Part shown: positions 16,066-23,058 of the stretch, piece by piece
How positions within the stretch are numbered: the first letter of the stretch is position 1
How the letters are laid out: each line of letters begins with the position of its first letter
Assembly: GCF_014518425.1 (NCBI RefSeq)
Contig: NZ_JACVCU010000001.1
Coordinates: 372,001-436,000 of the forward strand
DNA length: 64,000 bases
From: Terrabacter sp. MAHUQ-38
GTDB taxonomy: Bacteria > Actinomycetota > Actinomycetes > Actinomycetales > Dermatophilaceae
Reading direction: 5' to 3'
The notes under the pieces: model-generated
Seen by the model: the letters and a program-made list of their open reading frames with translations, nothing else
Told to the model about the DNA's origin: nothing
Databases searched by the model: none
Translations under genes and position numbers: made by a program

Positions 16066-16377
16066 TCATCCTGCGACTGCCCGTCCGCGACCCCCCGCGC
16101 CCACAGCGCCGCCAGGCACCACGCTGACTCCGAGCACACTGGCGGGCGCCGCCCGATCAAGCCCCGCCGACGCAGGCCGAGCCTGCGCCGCTGACGCCCT
16201 CTGGCGCGGCGTCCCGTCGAGCAGGGCTCCATCGAGCAGGGATCCATCTCGCTCGGCTCGGACGGCTTCGACGCCCTCGCGGTCAGCCACGCCGTGGCGG
16301 CCGTCCTGCCGGTCCCGCGCGGCCGCGAGCCTGATGACGCGCGCGTACGGCAGGCGCCAGGTGTCGAGGAATGGCAC
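16066..16377 (-). CDS. Possible small hypothetical protein (weakly supported)
   Basis: An open frame of 103 codons from GTG 16377 with a good GAGGGGAG ribosome site about 8 bases upstream. The first ~35 residues (PFLDTWRLPYARVIRLAAA) look protein-like. The remainder is Ala/Gly/Arg-rich and could be chance coding or a degraded tail. I do not recognise it. It fills most of the otherwise gene-free interval 16028-16503. The rest of that interval holds only an isolated DnaA-box-like 9-mer and two copies of CACAGACGAATTC. Confidence 0.3.
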   Translation of the reverse strand: MPFLDTWRLPYARVIRLAAARDRQDGRHGVADREGVEAVRAERDGSLLDGALLDGTPRQRASAAQARPASAGLDRAAPASVLGVSVVPGGAVGAGGRGRAVAG

Positions 16378-16503
16378 GAACTCACTCCCCTCACCCGGCT
16401 GCCCGACGGCTCCATCAGAACACCAGTGCTACTCCCGGCGCAAGAGTTGTCCACAGACGAATTCAGCGAACCCGCCTGCTGCACAGACGAATTCGGCCCG
16501 CCA

Positions 16504-17433
16504 TCACTCCACGGACGCCACGGCGCTCTTCGGCTTGCGGCGGGTCAGCAGGACTCCCGCGATGCACAGCGCACCTCCGACGAACGTCAGACCCGGCGGC
16601 ACCTCGGAGAGCAGCGCCCAGGCGATGAGCGTCGCGATGAACGGCACCAGGAAGGTTGTCAGCGTCAGCTTCCCGGCATCGCTGCGAGCGAGCACGTAGG
16701 CCCAGGTGGAGAACGCGATGGCCGTCGGGAAGATGCCGAGGTACGCGATCCACCACAGTGTGCCGGCGTCACTCTCGCGCACGACCGTCACGAGCTCGCC
16801 GGTCCAGGGCAGGCACACGACCGCGCCGATGACACAGGCGAGCCAGGTGACCTCCGGCCCGGGCAGTCGCCCGAGGAGGGGTTTCTGCGCGAGGACGCCG
16901 ACGGCATACGTCACCGCGGCGAGGACGGCCAGCCACACGCCCACCATGTCGCCGGAGTCACCCGAGGAGAAGCCGCGAGCGATGACGACGACCCCGGCGA
17001 AGCCGACCGCCATCCCGATGAGCAGCCACCGCGACATCGCCTCGCCGAGGAAGACGGTCGCGAGCAGGGCCACGATGATCGGTCCGATCTGCACGATGAG
17101 CGCAGACGTGCCGGCGTCGATGCGCCGCTCGGCCTCGTTCAGGGCGAGGTTGTAGACGCCGAACCAGCCGACGCCGCAGAGCAGCAGCAGCGGCCAGTCG
17201 CGACGCGCGGGCCACGTGCGCGGGCGCCGGAAGACGAAGAACGCCAGTGCCGCTGCGGCAATGAGCAGCCGCCCGAGGGACAGCGCCCCGGGTGGCACGT
17301 CACGGCCGAGGTGGCGGATGGCGACGAACGCCGACGCCCACAGCAGCAGCGTCACCGCGACGGCTGCGACGACGAGCCACGTCGTGCGGCGCGAGGTGGT
17401 CGGCTCGGAAGCGGTGCGGGTGTCTGCGGTCAC
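16504..17433 (-). CDS. EamA-family (DMT) transporter
   Basis: A 309-residue membrane protein of the drug/metabolite transporter superfamily, with two EamA repeats of five segments each. The first repeat runs from WLVVAAVAVTLLLWASAFVA to about residue 155 and the second to ~300, ending in a short basic tail. Members export amino acids, metabolites or drugs. Its ATG at 17433 overlaps the stop of the upstream adenylation/acyltransferase gene (ATGA). It is therefore translationally coupled to an iron-box-controlled biosynthetic gene and may export that product (inference). Confidence 0.88.
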   Translation of the reverse strand: MTADTRTASEPTTSRRTTWLVVAAVAVTLLLWASAFVAIRHLGRDVPPGALSLGRLLIAAAALAFFVFRRPRTWPARRDWPLLLLCGVGWFGVYNLALNEAERRIDAGTSALIVQIGPIIVALLATVFLGEAMSRWLLIGMAVGFAGVVVIARGFSSGDSGDMVGVWLAVLAAVTYAVGVLAQKPLLGRLPGPEVTWLACVIGAVVCLPWTGELVTVVRESDAGTLWWIAYLGIFPTAIAFSTWAYVLARSDAGKLTLTTFLVPFIATLIAWALLSEVPPGLTFVGGALCIAGVLLTRRKPKSAVASVE

Positions 17434-20084
17434 CCGACGACCGTAGGCGCCGGCACCGACAGCGCGCCGCCCCTTTTCCGGTCAGGTGTGGACAACTTGC
17501 CGCCAGCCCACGGCAGGGCGCGGGTCCACACGAGCCAGTAGGCGATCCCGACGACCATCGAACCCACGAAGGCCAGCAGCGGTCGCCTCCAGAGGTGCTC
17601 GAGCACCTGCCAGTGGATGACGTAGACGAAGAGCGAGCTCGCCGCGAGCACCTGCACGATCGGGACCAGACCGCCCGGCATCCGGGTCGTGGGCCACCAG
17701 ACGAGCGCGAGCACGACCGCGAGGGAGAGCGCGTCGCGGGCCGGGTTGCCGGAGAACGTCCCGACGAGCAGGACAGCCCCCGCCGTGACCACCCACCGCT
17801 CGCGAGGACTCGACACGCGCGCGATGGCCCAGCCGAGGAAGAAGAGGAAGAGCACGACGAGCGCCGACCCCTGCATCCGCGGCACCGGCAGCTCGAAGAG
17901 CTCGAGGCGCAGCGTGAACGAGGCGAGCGTGAGAGCCACAGGCAGACCGAAGGGCCAGCGCCGTTCGGCGCGGGCTACGGCCGGCAGGGCAGTGAGGGCG
18001 ATCGCGACAACGAGCGCAAGGACGATCGCCTCGATGAACCAGAACCGCCACGGCGGGCCGAGCCGTTCCTCACCGAACACCCAGTTGGCGAGGAGCAGGT
18101 TGCGTGGCTCGTAGTAGCCCCAGACGACATGGGCCGGGACGACGACGGCAAGAGTGGGGGCGACGACGCGCACGAGCCCGCGCGCGAGCGCCCTGAGCCG
18201 GTCACGCCGCCGGGGCGCGGTGAGCGCGAACCGCGCGACGTTGTAGCCGACGAGGACCAGGAGCGCGTGCGCCGTGCCCTGGAGCGAGAAGAGATCGGCG
18301 TGGGTGCCGACGATGAGCAGGATCGCGAGCGCGCGCAGCCACACGCTCGTCTCGACGGTGCGCCGGCGCCGTGCGCGGGCGAGCCGGCCGTCAGCACCGT
18401 CGAGGCCGTATGCCGTCCGCGTCGCTGCGTCGTCCGTGCCGTCGGCGGCGGGCCGGGACGCGCTCCGCGCCACCTCGTCGGCGAGCACTTGCAGCCGGGC
18501 CACGGACGTGACGTGCCACGCGGCGGGGAGGCCGCCGACGAGCGACTCGAGCCGGAGCGACACCTCGACGTAGCTGAGCGAGTCACCGCCGAGCGAGGCG
18601 AACGTGGCGTCGTGGGGCACATGGTCGCGGTGGAGGGTGACGGCATACAGGCGCTCGACCGAGCCTTCCTGGGGCACAACGGGGTGCGGGGCTGCACGCG
18701 TCTCGTCCGGCTTGGCCCCGGCGAGCGTGACGATGCCGCGTTGGTCGACCTTGCCACCCGGGAGAGTGGGGTGCTCGGTCACCTCGACGACGCGTACGGC
18801 CCCGAGCGGCACGTGCGCGACGTCGCTGACGGCCCGTTTCACCGCACCCTGGTCGCCGCAGTCGCGCACGGTCACGGCCACGAGCCCCTCACGGCCGGCT
18901 ACACGCACATCGCGACCGGCGACCCGGAGCCGCTGCTCGACGACGTCGAGGTCGACGCGGTGTCCGAGCACCTTGACGTGTCGGCTCGACCGCCCCGTCA
19001 CCTCGTAGAGACCGTCGGGGCGACGTCGACCGAGGTCGCCGGTGCGCAGCCGGGTCACGGTCCGACCGAGCGCGAGGTCGGCTGCGGTCGTCGCGTAGCC
19101 GAGCATCACGTTGCGGCCGGAGTAGACGAGCTCGCCGTCCTCGATCTCGAACGCGCCGCCCGGGACGGGCCGGCCGATGGCCCCAGCGTGCGTGGTGGCG
19201 AGGTCGGGCGGCAGGAAGGCCATCCGGGCCGTCGCCTCGGTCTGGCCGTACATGACGAAGAAGTCCCAGCCGCGCTCGCGCCCGAGCTCGGCCCAGTGCC
19301 GGACCCGGTCGGGGTCGAGGCGGCCGCCGGCCTGGGTGACGTACCGCAGGCTCGGCAGTTCGCGGTCGGCGAAGCCGGACCGCTCCAACATCTCGAAGGT
19401 CCACGGCACACCGGCGAAGGAGGTGACTCCGGCGGCGCGGGCGAGGTCCCAGAAGCACGGGTCGACGACCGAGAGGTCGGTCAGGGCGATGCTCGCGCCG
19501 CGGGCCAGATGGCTGTGCAGGACCGACAGACCGTAGCAGTAGTGCAGCGGCAGCGACGTTGCGGCGCAGTCGGACTCGCGGATCTGGAGGAAGCTGGCGA
19601 TCTGCTCTGCGTTGGCGGCGAGGTTGTCCCAGGACAGGCGCACGAGCTTGGGCGAACCCGTGGAACCGCTGGTGCTGAGCAGGAGGGCAAGGTCTGGGTG
19701 CAGCTCGGTCGCCGGCGCGTGGCGGTGCACGAGCACCGTTCCGTCGGGGGCCACCTCGACGTCGGGGTCCCACGCGGCACGAAGGGCGTCGAGCGCGTCC
19801 GGCCGGTCACTGGGGGCGAGCAGGACGGCGTGCCCCTCACGCAGGGCGGCGAGGTAGGAGACGAGTGCCTCGGGACGGTTGTCCATCGCGACGAGGACGA
19901 GGCGACGGGGGCCCGGCAGCTGCCGTGCGGCCGCGTCGACGAGGTCGCGCAGCTCCCCGCGGCTCACGACCCGCCCCGGCAGCACGATGGCGCGGGCGGC
20001 CGCGTCACCCGCGAGGTCGAGCCAGGGCACGACCGCGGTGGCGCCCGCGGGCACGACCGCGGGCGCGAGGGAAGGGGCGGACAC
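17430..20084 (-). CDS. Adenylation-carrier protein-acyltransferase 3 fusion, iron-box controlled
   Basis: An 884-residue three-part protein. Residues ~1-440 are an adenylate-forming enzyme: LLSTSGSTGSPK (~135-146), YGQTE, TGDLGRR, VKVLGHRVDLDVVE and the catalytic lysine in LPGGKVD. Residues ~470-540 are a carrier domain with the phosphopantetheine site LGGDSL. Residues ~590-880 are a multi-pass acyltransferase 3 membrane domain starting ETSVWLRALAILLIVGTHAD. LPLHYCYGLSVLHSHL resembles acyl/aryl-CoA ligases more than amino-acid A-domains. It probably loads an acyl group and passes it to an acceptor at the membrane. GTG 20084 is chosen because an iron box lies 11 bases upstream. Confidence 0.85.
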   Translation of the reverse strand: MSAPSLAPAVVPAGATAVVPWLDLAGDAAARAIVLPGRVVSRGELRDLVDAAARQLPGPRRLVLVAMDNRPEALVSYLAALREGHAVLLAPSDRPDALDALRAAWDPDVEVAPDGTVLVHRHAPATELHPDLALLLSTSGSTGSPKLVRLSWDNLAANAEQIASFLQIRESDCAATSLPLHYCYGLSVLHSHLARGASIALTDLSVVDPCFWDLARAAGVTSFAGVPWTFEMLERSGFADRELPSLRYVTQAGGRLDPDRVRHWAELGRERGWDFFVMYGQTEATARMAFLPPDLATTHAGAIGRPVPGGAFEIEDGELVYSGRNVMLGYATTAADLALGRTVTRLRTGDLGRRRPDGLYEVTGRSSRHVKVLGHRVDLDVVEQRLRVAGRDVRVAGREGLVAVTVRDCGDQGAVKRAVSDVAHVPLGAVRVVEVTEHPTLPGGKVDQRGIVTLAGAKPDETRAAPHPVVPQEGSVERLYAVTLHRDHVPHDATFASLGGDSLSYVEVSLRLESLVGGLPAAWHVTSVARLQVLADEVARSASRPAADGTDDAATRTAYGLDGADGRLARARRRRTVETSVWLRALAILLIVGTHADLFSLQGTAHALLVLVGYNVARFALTAPRRRDRLRALARGLVRVVAPTLAVVVPAHVVWGYYEPRNLLLANWVFGEERLGPPWRFWFIEAIVLALVVAIALTALPAVARAERRWPFGLPVALTLASFTLRLELFELPVPRMQGSALVVLFLFFLGWAIARVSSPRERWVVTAGAVLLVGTFSGNPARDALSLAVVLALVWWPTTRMPGGLVPIVQVLAASSLFVYVIHWQVLEHLWRRPLLAFVGSMVVGIAYWLVWTRALPWAGGKLSTPDRKRGGALSVPAPTVVG

Positions 20085-20095
20085 GCGCCCATTAG

Positions 20096-20114
20096 ATAGG
20101 TGAGCCTTACCTAA
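20096..20114 (-). promoter_or_regulatory. DtxR/IdeR-type iron box
   Basis: Read on the minus strand, TTAGGTAAGGCTCACCTAT matches 16 of 19 positions of the DtxR/IdeR/DmdR consensus TTAGGTTAGGCTAACCTAA. It ends 11 bases before the GTG start of the adenylation-acyltransferase gene, where repressor binding would block a promoter. Expression is therefore predicted to rise when iron is scarce. Confidence 0.82.
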
Positions 20115-20252
20115 TGGCAAGCCGCTTGCACGATGCGAACGGCATAAGTTAATGTTTCTCTTATGAGAACGCATGGTTATGTACGTCAGTGGAGGAGCCT
20201 CGAGTCCGCCTTCACGACAGCCATGTGTCCGGGACGCGAACTGGCGAGAATT

Positions 20253-20319
20253 CCCGCCTGTCGCGGGCTCGGGAGTGCCGCAGCCCGTTGAGCCCCTGGC
20301 TCCCGGCGCCCTCCCGAGC
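20253..20319 (+). promoter_or_regulatory. Structured 5' leader of the cysteine dioxygenase gene
   Basis: The ~270 bases between the iron box and the cysteine dioxygenase start hold no convincing gene. They contain two adjacent hairpins: CCCGC/GCGGG (20253-20257 with 20263-20267), then a perfect 9-base stem GCTCGGGAG/CTCCCGAGC (20267-20275 with 20311-20319). No U-tract follows. Further upstream, 20156-20169 is an imperfect dyad (TTCTC...GAGAA). This may be a structured leader or attenuator, but I recognise no known riboswitch. Confidence 0.3.
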
Positions 20320-20359
20320 GATCCCAGCTCCCTCTCTTCCCGACTCGAAAGGCACCACC

Positions 20360-20857
20360 ATGTCCCGCGGCGCCCAGCGCACCTCCGTCAACCTCGCAGA
20401 CACCGCCCGTCGCCTCGCAGGCCAACGCACCCTCTGGTCCGGGCTCGTCGACTTCGACCCCATCACGCGCTACTACGCGCGCCTCCACGCCGACCACGAC
20501 CACGAGGCCTGGCTGCTGACGTGGCTCCCCGGCCAGGGAACGCCGTGGCACGACCACGGCGGCAGCGCCGGCTCCTTCGTCGTGCTCCAGGGCACGCTCA
20601 CGGAGGAGGTCGCGGGCTATCGCACCGCCGTCGACCTCGACGACGTGCGCCGAGCGACCGGTCCCGGCGTGCTACTCACCCCCGGTGACCAGCGCACGTT
20701 CGGCACCCGCCACCTGCACCGGGTCACCAACGCGGGGTCGGACCCCGCGGTCAGCCTGCACGTCTACGCACCGAAGCTGACCGCCATGACGAACTACCGC
20801 AACGTCGACGGCATCCTCGAGGTCGAAGAGCACGCCGCCGTGGGGGTGGACTGGTGA
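20360..20857 (+). CDS. Cysteine dioxygenase family cupin
   Basis: A 165-residue cupin of the cysteine dioxygenase family. Metal ligands appear as WHDHGGSAGSFVVLQG (two histidines) and HLHRVTN near the C-terminus. Such enzymes use Fe(II) and O2 to oxidise cysteine or a related thiol to the sulfinate. ATG 20360 is used because GAAAGG lies 7 bases upstream and the upstream in-frame extension is low in conserved character. It overlaps the following rhodanese gene (GTGA), implying coupled synthesis for sulfur-compound breakdown. Confidence 0.88.
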   Translation: MSRGAQRTSVNLADTARRLAGQRTLWSGLVDFDPITRYYARLHADHDHEAWLLTWLPGQGTPWHDHGGSAGSFVVLQGTLTEEVAGYRTAVDLDDVRRATGPGVLLTPGDQRTFGTRHLHRVTNAGSDPAVSLHVYAPKLTAMTNYRNVDGILEVEEHAAVGVDW

Positions 20858-21264
20858 GCCGGCCGCGCACCATCGACGAGCTCCTCGCCGAGGCCAGGGC
20901 GCGTCTTCACCGCCTCACCCCCGCGGAGGCCGACGCGGCGCGGTCGCGAGGTGCGGTCATCGTCGACACGAGGCCGGCCGCCCAGCGCGAGGCGGAGGGC
21001 CAGCTGCCGTTCGCGACCGTGATCGAGCGCAACGTCCTCGAGTGGCGGCTCGACCCCGCCAGCGACGCCGCCCTGCCCATCGCGAGCCACGACCTCGAGG
21101 TGATCGTCCTCTGCCAGGAGGGCTACAGCTCGAGCCTCGCGGCAGCGGCACTCCAGGACCTCGGCATCCACCGCGCGACCGACGTCATCGGCGGGTATGC
21201 CGCGTGGCGGGCCTGGCAGGAAGAGACCGCGCCGTCGGGGCCACCGTCGCCGCAGCAAGCCTGA
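20854..21264 (+). CDS. Rhodanese-like sulfurtransferase
   Basis: A 136-residue single rhodanese domain. VIVDTRPAAQREAEGQLP is the typical opening strand and CQEGYSS the active-site loop with the catalytic cysteine, followed by LGIHRATDVIGGYAAW. It probably moves sulfane sulfur formed during cysteine or thiosulfate metabolism. The GTG start overlaps the cysteine dioxygenase stop. The last 80 bases overlap the 3' end of the convergent lysG gene, an unusually long tail-to-tail overlap. Confidence 0.9.
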   Translation: MSRPRTIDELLAEARARLHRLTPAEADAARSRGAVIVDTRPAAQREAEGQLPFATVIERNVLEWRLDPASDAALPIASHDLEVIVLCQEGYSSSLAAAALQDLGIHRATDVIGGYAAWRAWQEETAPSGPPSPQQA

Positions 21265-22108
21265 TCACCGCACTGAGCCGGTCGAGACGCTCGGAGGGCA
21301 GCCGCCAGCGCTGCCAGAAGAGCGGCACGTCGACGTGGTCGCGGCTTCCGAGCCGCACGAGCTCACCGGATGCGAGACCGGGGGCGAGCTGGGTGCTCAG
21401 GAGCGCACCCCAGCCGAGCCCGGCGCGTACGGCTGCGACGAAGCCTCCGCCGTCGGGCACCTCGTGGGTCGGAGGCACGGTCGTGACGCCGTGTCGGTCG
21501 AGGATCCGTTGCTGGATGTCGTCCTTGTCGTTGAAACGGACGAGCGGCATTGCGGACCAGTCGATCCCGCGTCCGATCCGGTGCCGCTCGATGATGCGCG
21601 GCGTCGCCGCGGGAACGTAGCGCAGTGTCACCAGCGGCTCGGTCGAGCAGCCCTGCACCGGTGTGGGGTCCGACGTCACGGCGCCGAGGACCTCGCCCGA
21701 GCGCAGCAGCCGCGCCGAGTGGTCCTGGTCCTCGACGTGCACCCGCAGCACGACGTCGTCCCAGGCCGCGACCTCACCGAGCACCGCCCCGAACCACGTC
21801 GACATCGAGTCCGCGTTGACGGCGATGGGCAGGTCGACGCGCTCCCCCGCCGCGGCTGTCAGCCCCGCGAGCGCCTCCGACTCGAGCAGGGCCTGCTGCC
21901 GGGCCAGGCGCACGAGCACCTCCCCCGCCGACGTGGCCCGACATGGGGTCGAGCGCACGAGGACGACCTGCCCCACCTCGACCTCGAGCGCCTTGACCCG
22001 TTGGCTCACCGCCGAGGGCGTGACGTGCAGCCGCCGCGCGGCCGCGTCGAACGTGCCCGTGTCGACGATCGCGAGCAACGTGGCCAGGTGCTCGGGCTGG
22101 AGGCGCAT
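21185..22108 (-). CDS. lysG: LysR-family regulator of the ArgP/LysG type
   Basis: A 307-residue LysR regulator. The N-terminal helix-turn-helix is AARRLHVTPSAVSQRVKALE, followed by an effector-binding domain. It is divergent from a LysE-type exporter, the classical lysG-lysE arrangement known from Corynebacterium. LysG there activates lysE when basic amino acids accumulate. The C-terminal ~27 residues overlap the rhodanese gene on the other strand and are probably a loosely constrained tail. ATG 22108 is preferred. Confidence 0.88.
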   Translation of the reverse strand: MRLQPEHLATLLAIVDTGTFDAAARRLHVTPSAVSQRVKALEVEVGQVVLVRSTPCRATSAGEVLVRLARQQALLESEALAGLTAAAGERVDLPIAVNADSMSTWFGAVLGEVAAWDDVVLRVHVEDQDHSARLLRSGEVLGAVTSDPTPVQGCSTEPLVTLRYVPAATPRIIERHRIGRGIDWSAMPLVRFNDKDDIQQRILDRHGVTTVPPTHEVPDGGGFVAAVRAGLGWGALLSTQLAPGLASGELVRLGSRDHVDVPLFWQRWRLPSERLDRLSAVIRLAAATVAPTARSLPARPATRHTRR

Positions 22109-22165
22109 ACAGCCATGCTAATGATACTGAAGAAACCTTCGCTTCACTGATGCCGGTCGGAGACC

Positions 22166-22171
22166 TACCGT
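22166..22171 (+). promoter_or_regulatory. Likely -10 box for a leaderless lysE transcript
   Basis: TACCGT fits the actinobacterial TANNNT -10 form and ends seven bases before the GTG start of lysE. That spacing places transcription start at or next to the start codon. The same -10/N7/start layout occurs before the MFS gene at 32628 and the UvrA-like gene at 51795. Confidence 0.5.
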
Positions 22172-22178
22172 CGAAGGC

Positions 22179-22775
22179 GTGACCTCCCTCGTGCCCGGCT
22201 TCCTCACCATGGCCTCCCTCATCGTCGCCATCGGTGCCCAGAACGCCTACGTCCTGCGCACCGGCCTCACGCGACGGCACGTCGGCCTCGTCGTGCTCGT
22301 CTGCGCCGTCAGTGACGCGATCCTCGTCGTCGCGGGCGTGCTCGGCATCGGTGGCCTCGTCACGGCCCACCCGGGAGTGCTCACCGCAGTGCGATGGATC
22401 GGGGCGGCATACCTCGTCGGCTACGGGCTCCTGAGCCTGCGCAACGCCCGCCGTGCCACGGTGCTCGAGGCGGACGGCACGGCCCCGTCGCGCAGCGGCG
22501 CGCTCACGACGGTGCTCGCCCTGACCTGGCTCAACCCGCACGTCTACCTCGACACGGTGCTGCTCGTCGGGTCGCTCGCCAACCAGCACGGCCCGGACGG
22601 CCGCTGGTGGTTCACGGTCGGCGCCGCGACCGCGAGCGTCGCGTGGTTCACGACGCTCGGCTACGGCGCCCGCCTGCTCGCACCGCTGTTCGCACGACCC
22701 GCCACCTGGCGTGTGCTCGACGTCGCCATCGCGATCGTCATGTTCGGCATCGCCGCCACGCTCGTCCTCGCCTGA
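22179..22775 (+). CDS. lysE: LysE/ArgO-type amino acid exporter
   Basis: A 198-residue membrane protein of the LysE family with five or six predicted segments. It has the family signature AIGAQNAYVLRTGLTRRH near the N-terminus and LTWLNPHVYLDTVLL in the middle. Members export lysine and arginine, preventing toxic accumulation during peptide uptake. It is transcribed divergently from lysG. The GTG start at 22179 lies seven bases after a -10 element, suggesting a leaderless mRNA. Confidence 0.92.
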   Translation: MTSLVPGFLTMASLIVAIGAQNAYVLRTGLTRRHVGLVVLVCAVSDAILVVAGVLGIGGLVTAHPGVLTAVRWIGAAYLVGYGLLSLRNARRATVLEADGTAPSRSGALTTVLALTWLNPHVYLDTVLLVGSLANQHGPDGRWWFTVGAATASVAWFTTLGYGARLLAPLFARPATWRVLDVAIAIVMFGIAATLVLA

Positions 22776-22793
22776 GGTAGTGACCGGGCAGAT

Positions 22794-22850
22794 CTGAGGT
22801 AGGGCGAGCGCGGGGATAGGGAGGTCGTCCGATGTGGGGGCCTACCTCAG
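22794..22850. promoter_or_regulatory. Inverted repeat CTGAGGTAGG / CCTACCTCAG before a small gene and LuxR regulator
   Basis: CTGAGGTAGG at 22794-22803 is matched by its perfect complement CCTACCTCAG at 22841-22850. A third, direct copy CTGAGGTAG lies at 22772-22780 over the lysE stop. The arrangement upstream of the 52-residue protein and LuxR-type gene suggests paired operator sites or an RNA hairpin with a long loop. No regulator is assigned. Confidence 0.4.
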
Positions 22851-22899
22851 CGACCGACTCTTGAGGAGTCCAGAACACGGCACTCACAGAGGATCGGCC

Positions 22900-23058
22900 A
22901 TGACCACCCAGCACGTCGACTTCCGCACCGTCCAGCTCGAGATCGAGGCCCGCTACCCGCAGCGTCGTCGCGTCCGTCGCGACTCGTCGCTCGAGATCAT
23001 GCGCCGCACGTTCGCGCGGATCTCCCGAGAGGAGAACAACCCGGGCCGCACCCGGTGA
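22900..23058 (+). CDS. Small basic hypothetical protein
   Basis: A 52-residue predicted protein, arginine-rich (RYPQRRRVRRDSS) and without a membrane segment. It starts at ATG 22900 after AGAGGATCGG, a reasonable ribosome site. Its stop overlaps the GTG proposed for the following LuxR-type regulator (GTGA), so the two may be coupled. I do not recognise it. Codon use and third-position GC look like real coding sequence. Confidence 0.55.
   Translation: MTTQHVDFRTVQLEIEARYPQRRRVRRDSSLEIMRRTFARISREENNPGRTR

Noticed and set aside
16450-16495. Direct repeat CACAGACGAATTC as a mobile-element target duplication
   Set aside because: The two copies are only ~34 bases apart with no element between them. 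This is a small local duplication.
16447-17495. Two DnaA-box-like 9-mers (TTGTCCACA at 16447, TGTGGACAA at 17487)
   Set aside because: They are isolated and 1 kb apart, and one lies inside coding sequence. There is no AT-rich region, dnaA or dnaN, so they do not mark an origin.
20189-20359. Longer start for the cysteine dioxygenase at GTG 20189
   Set aside because: The extension would run through two hairpins and has no cupin-family character. ATG 20360 has a ribosome site and the normal length.
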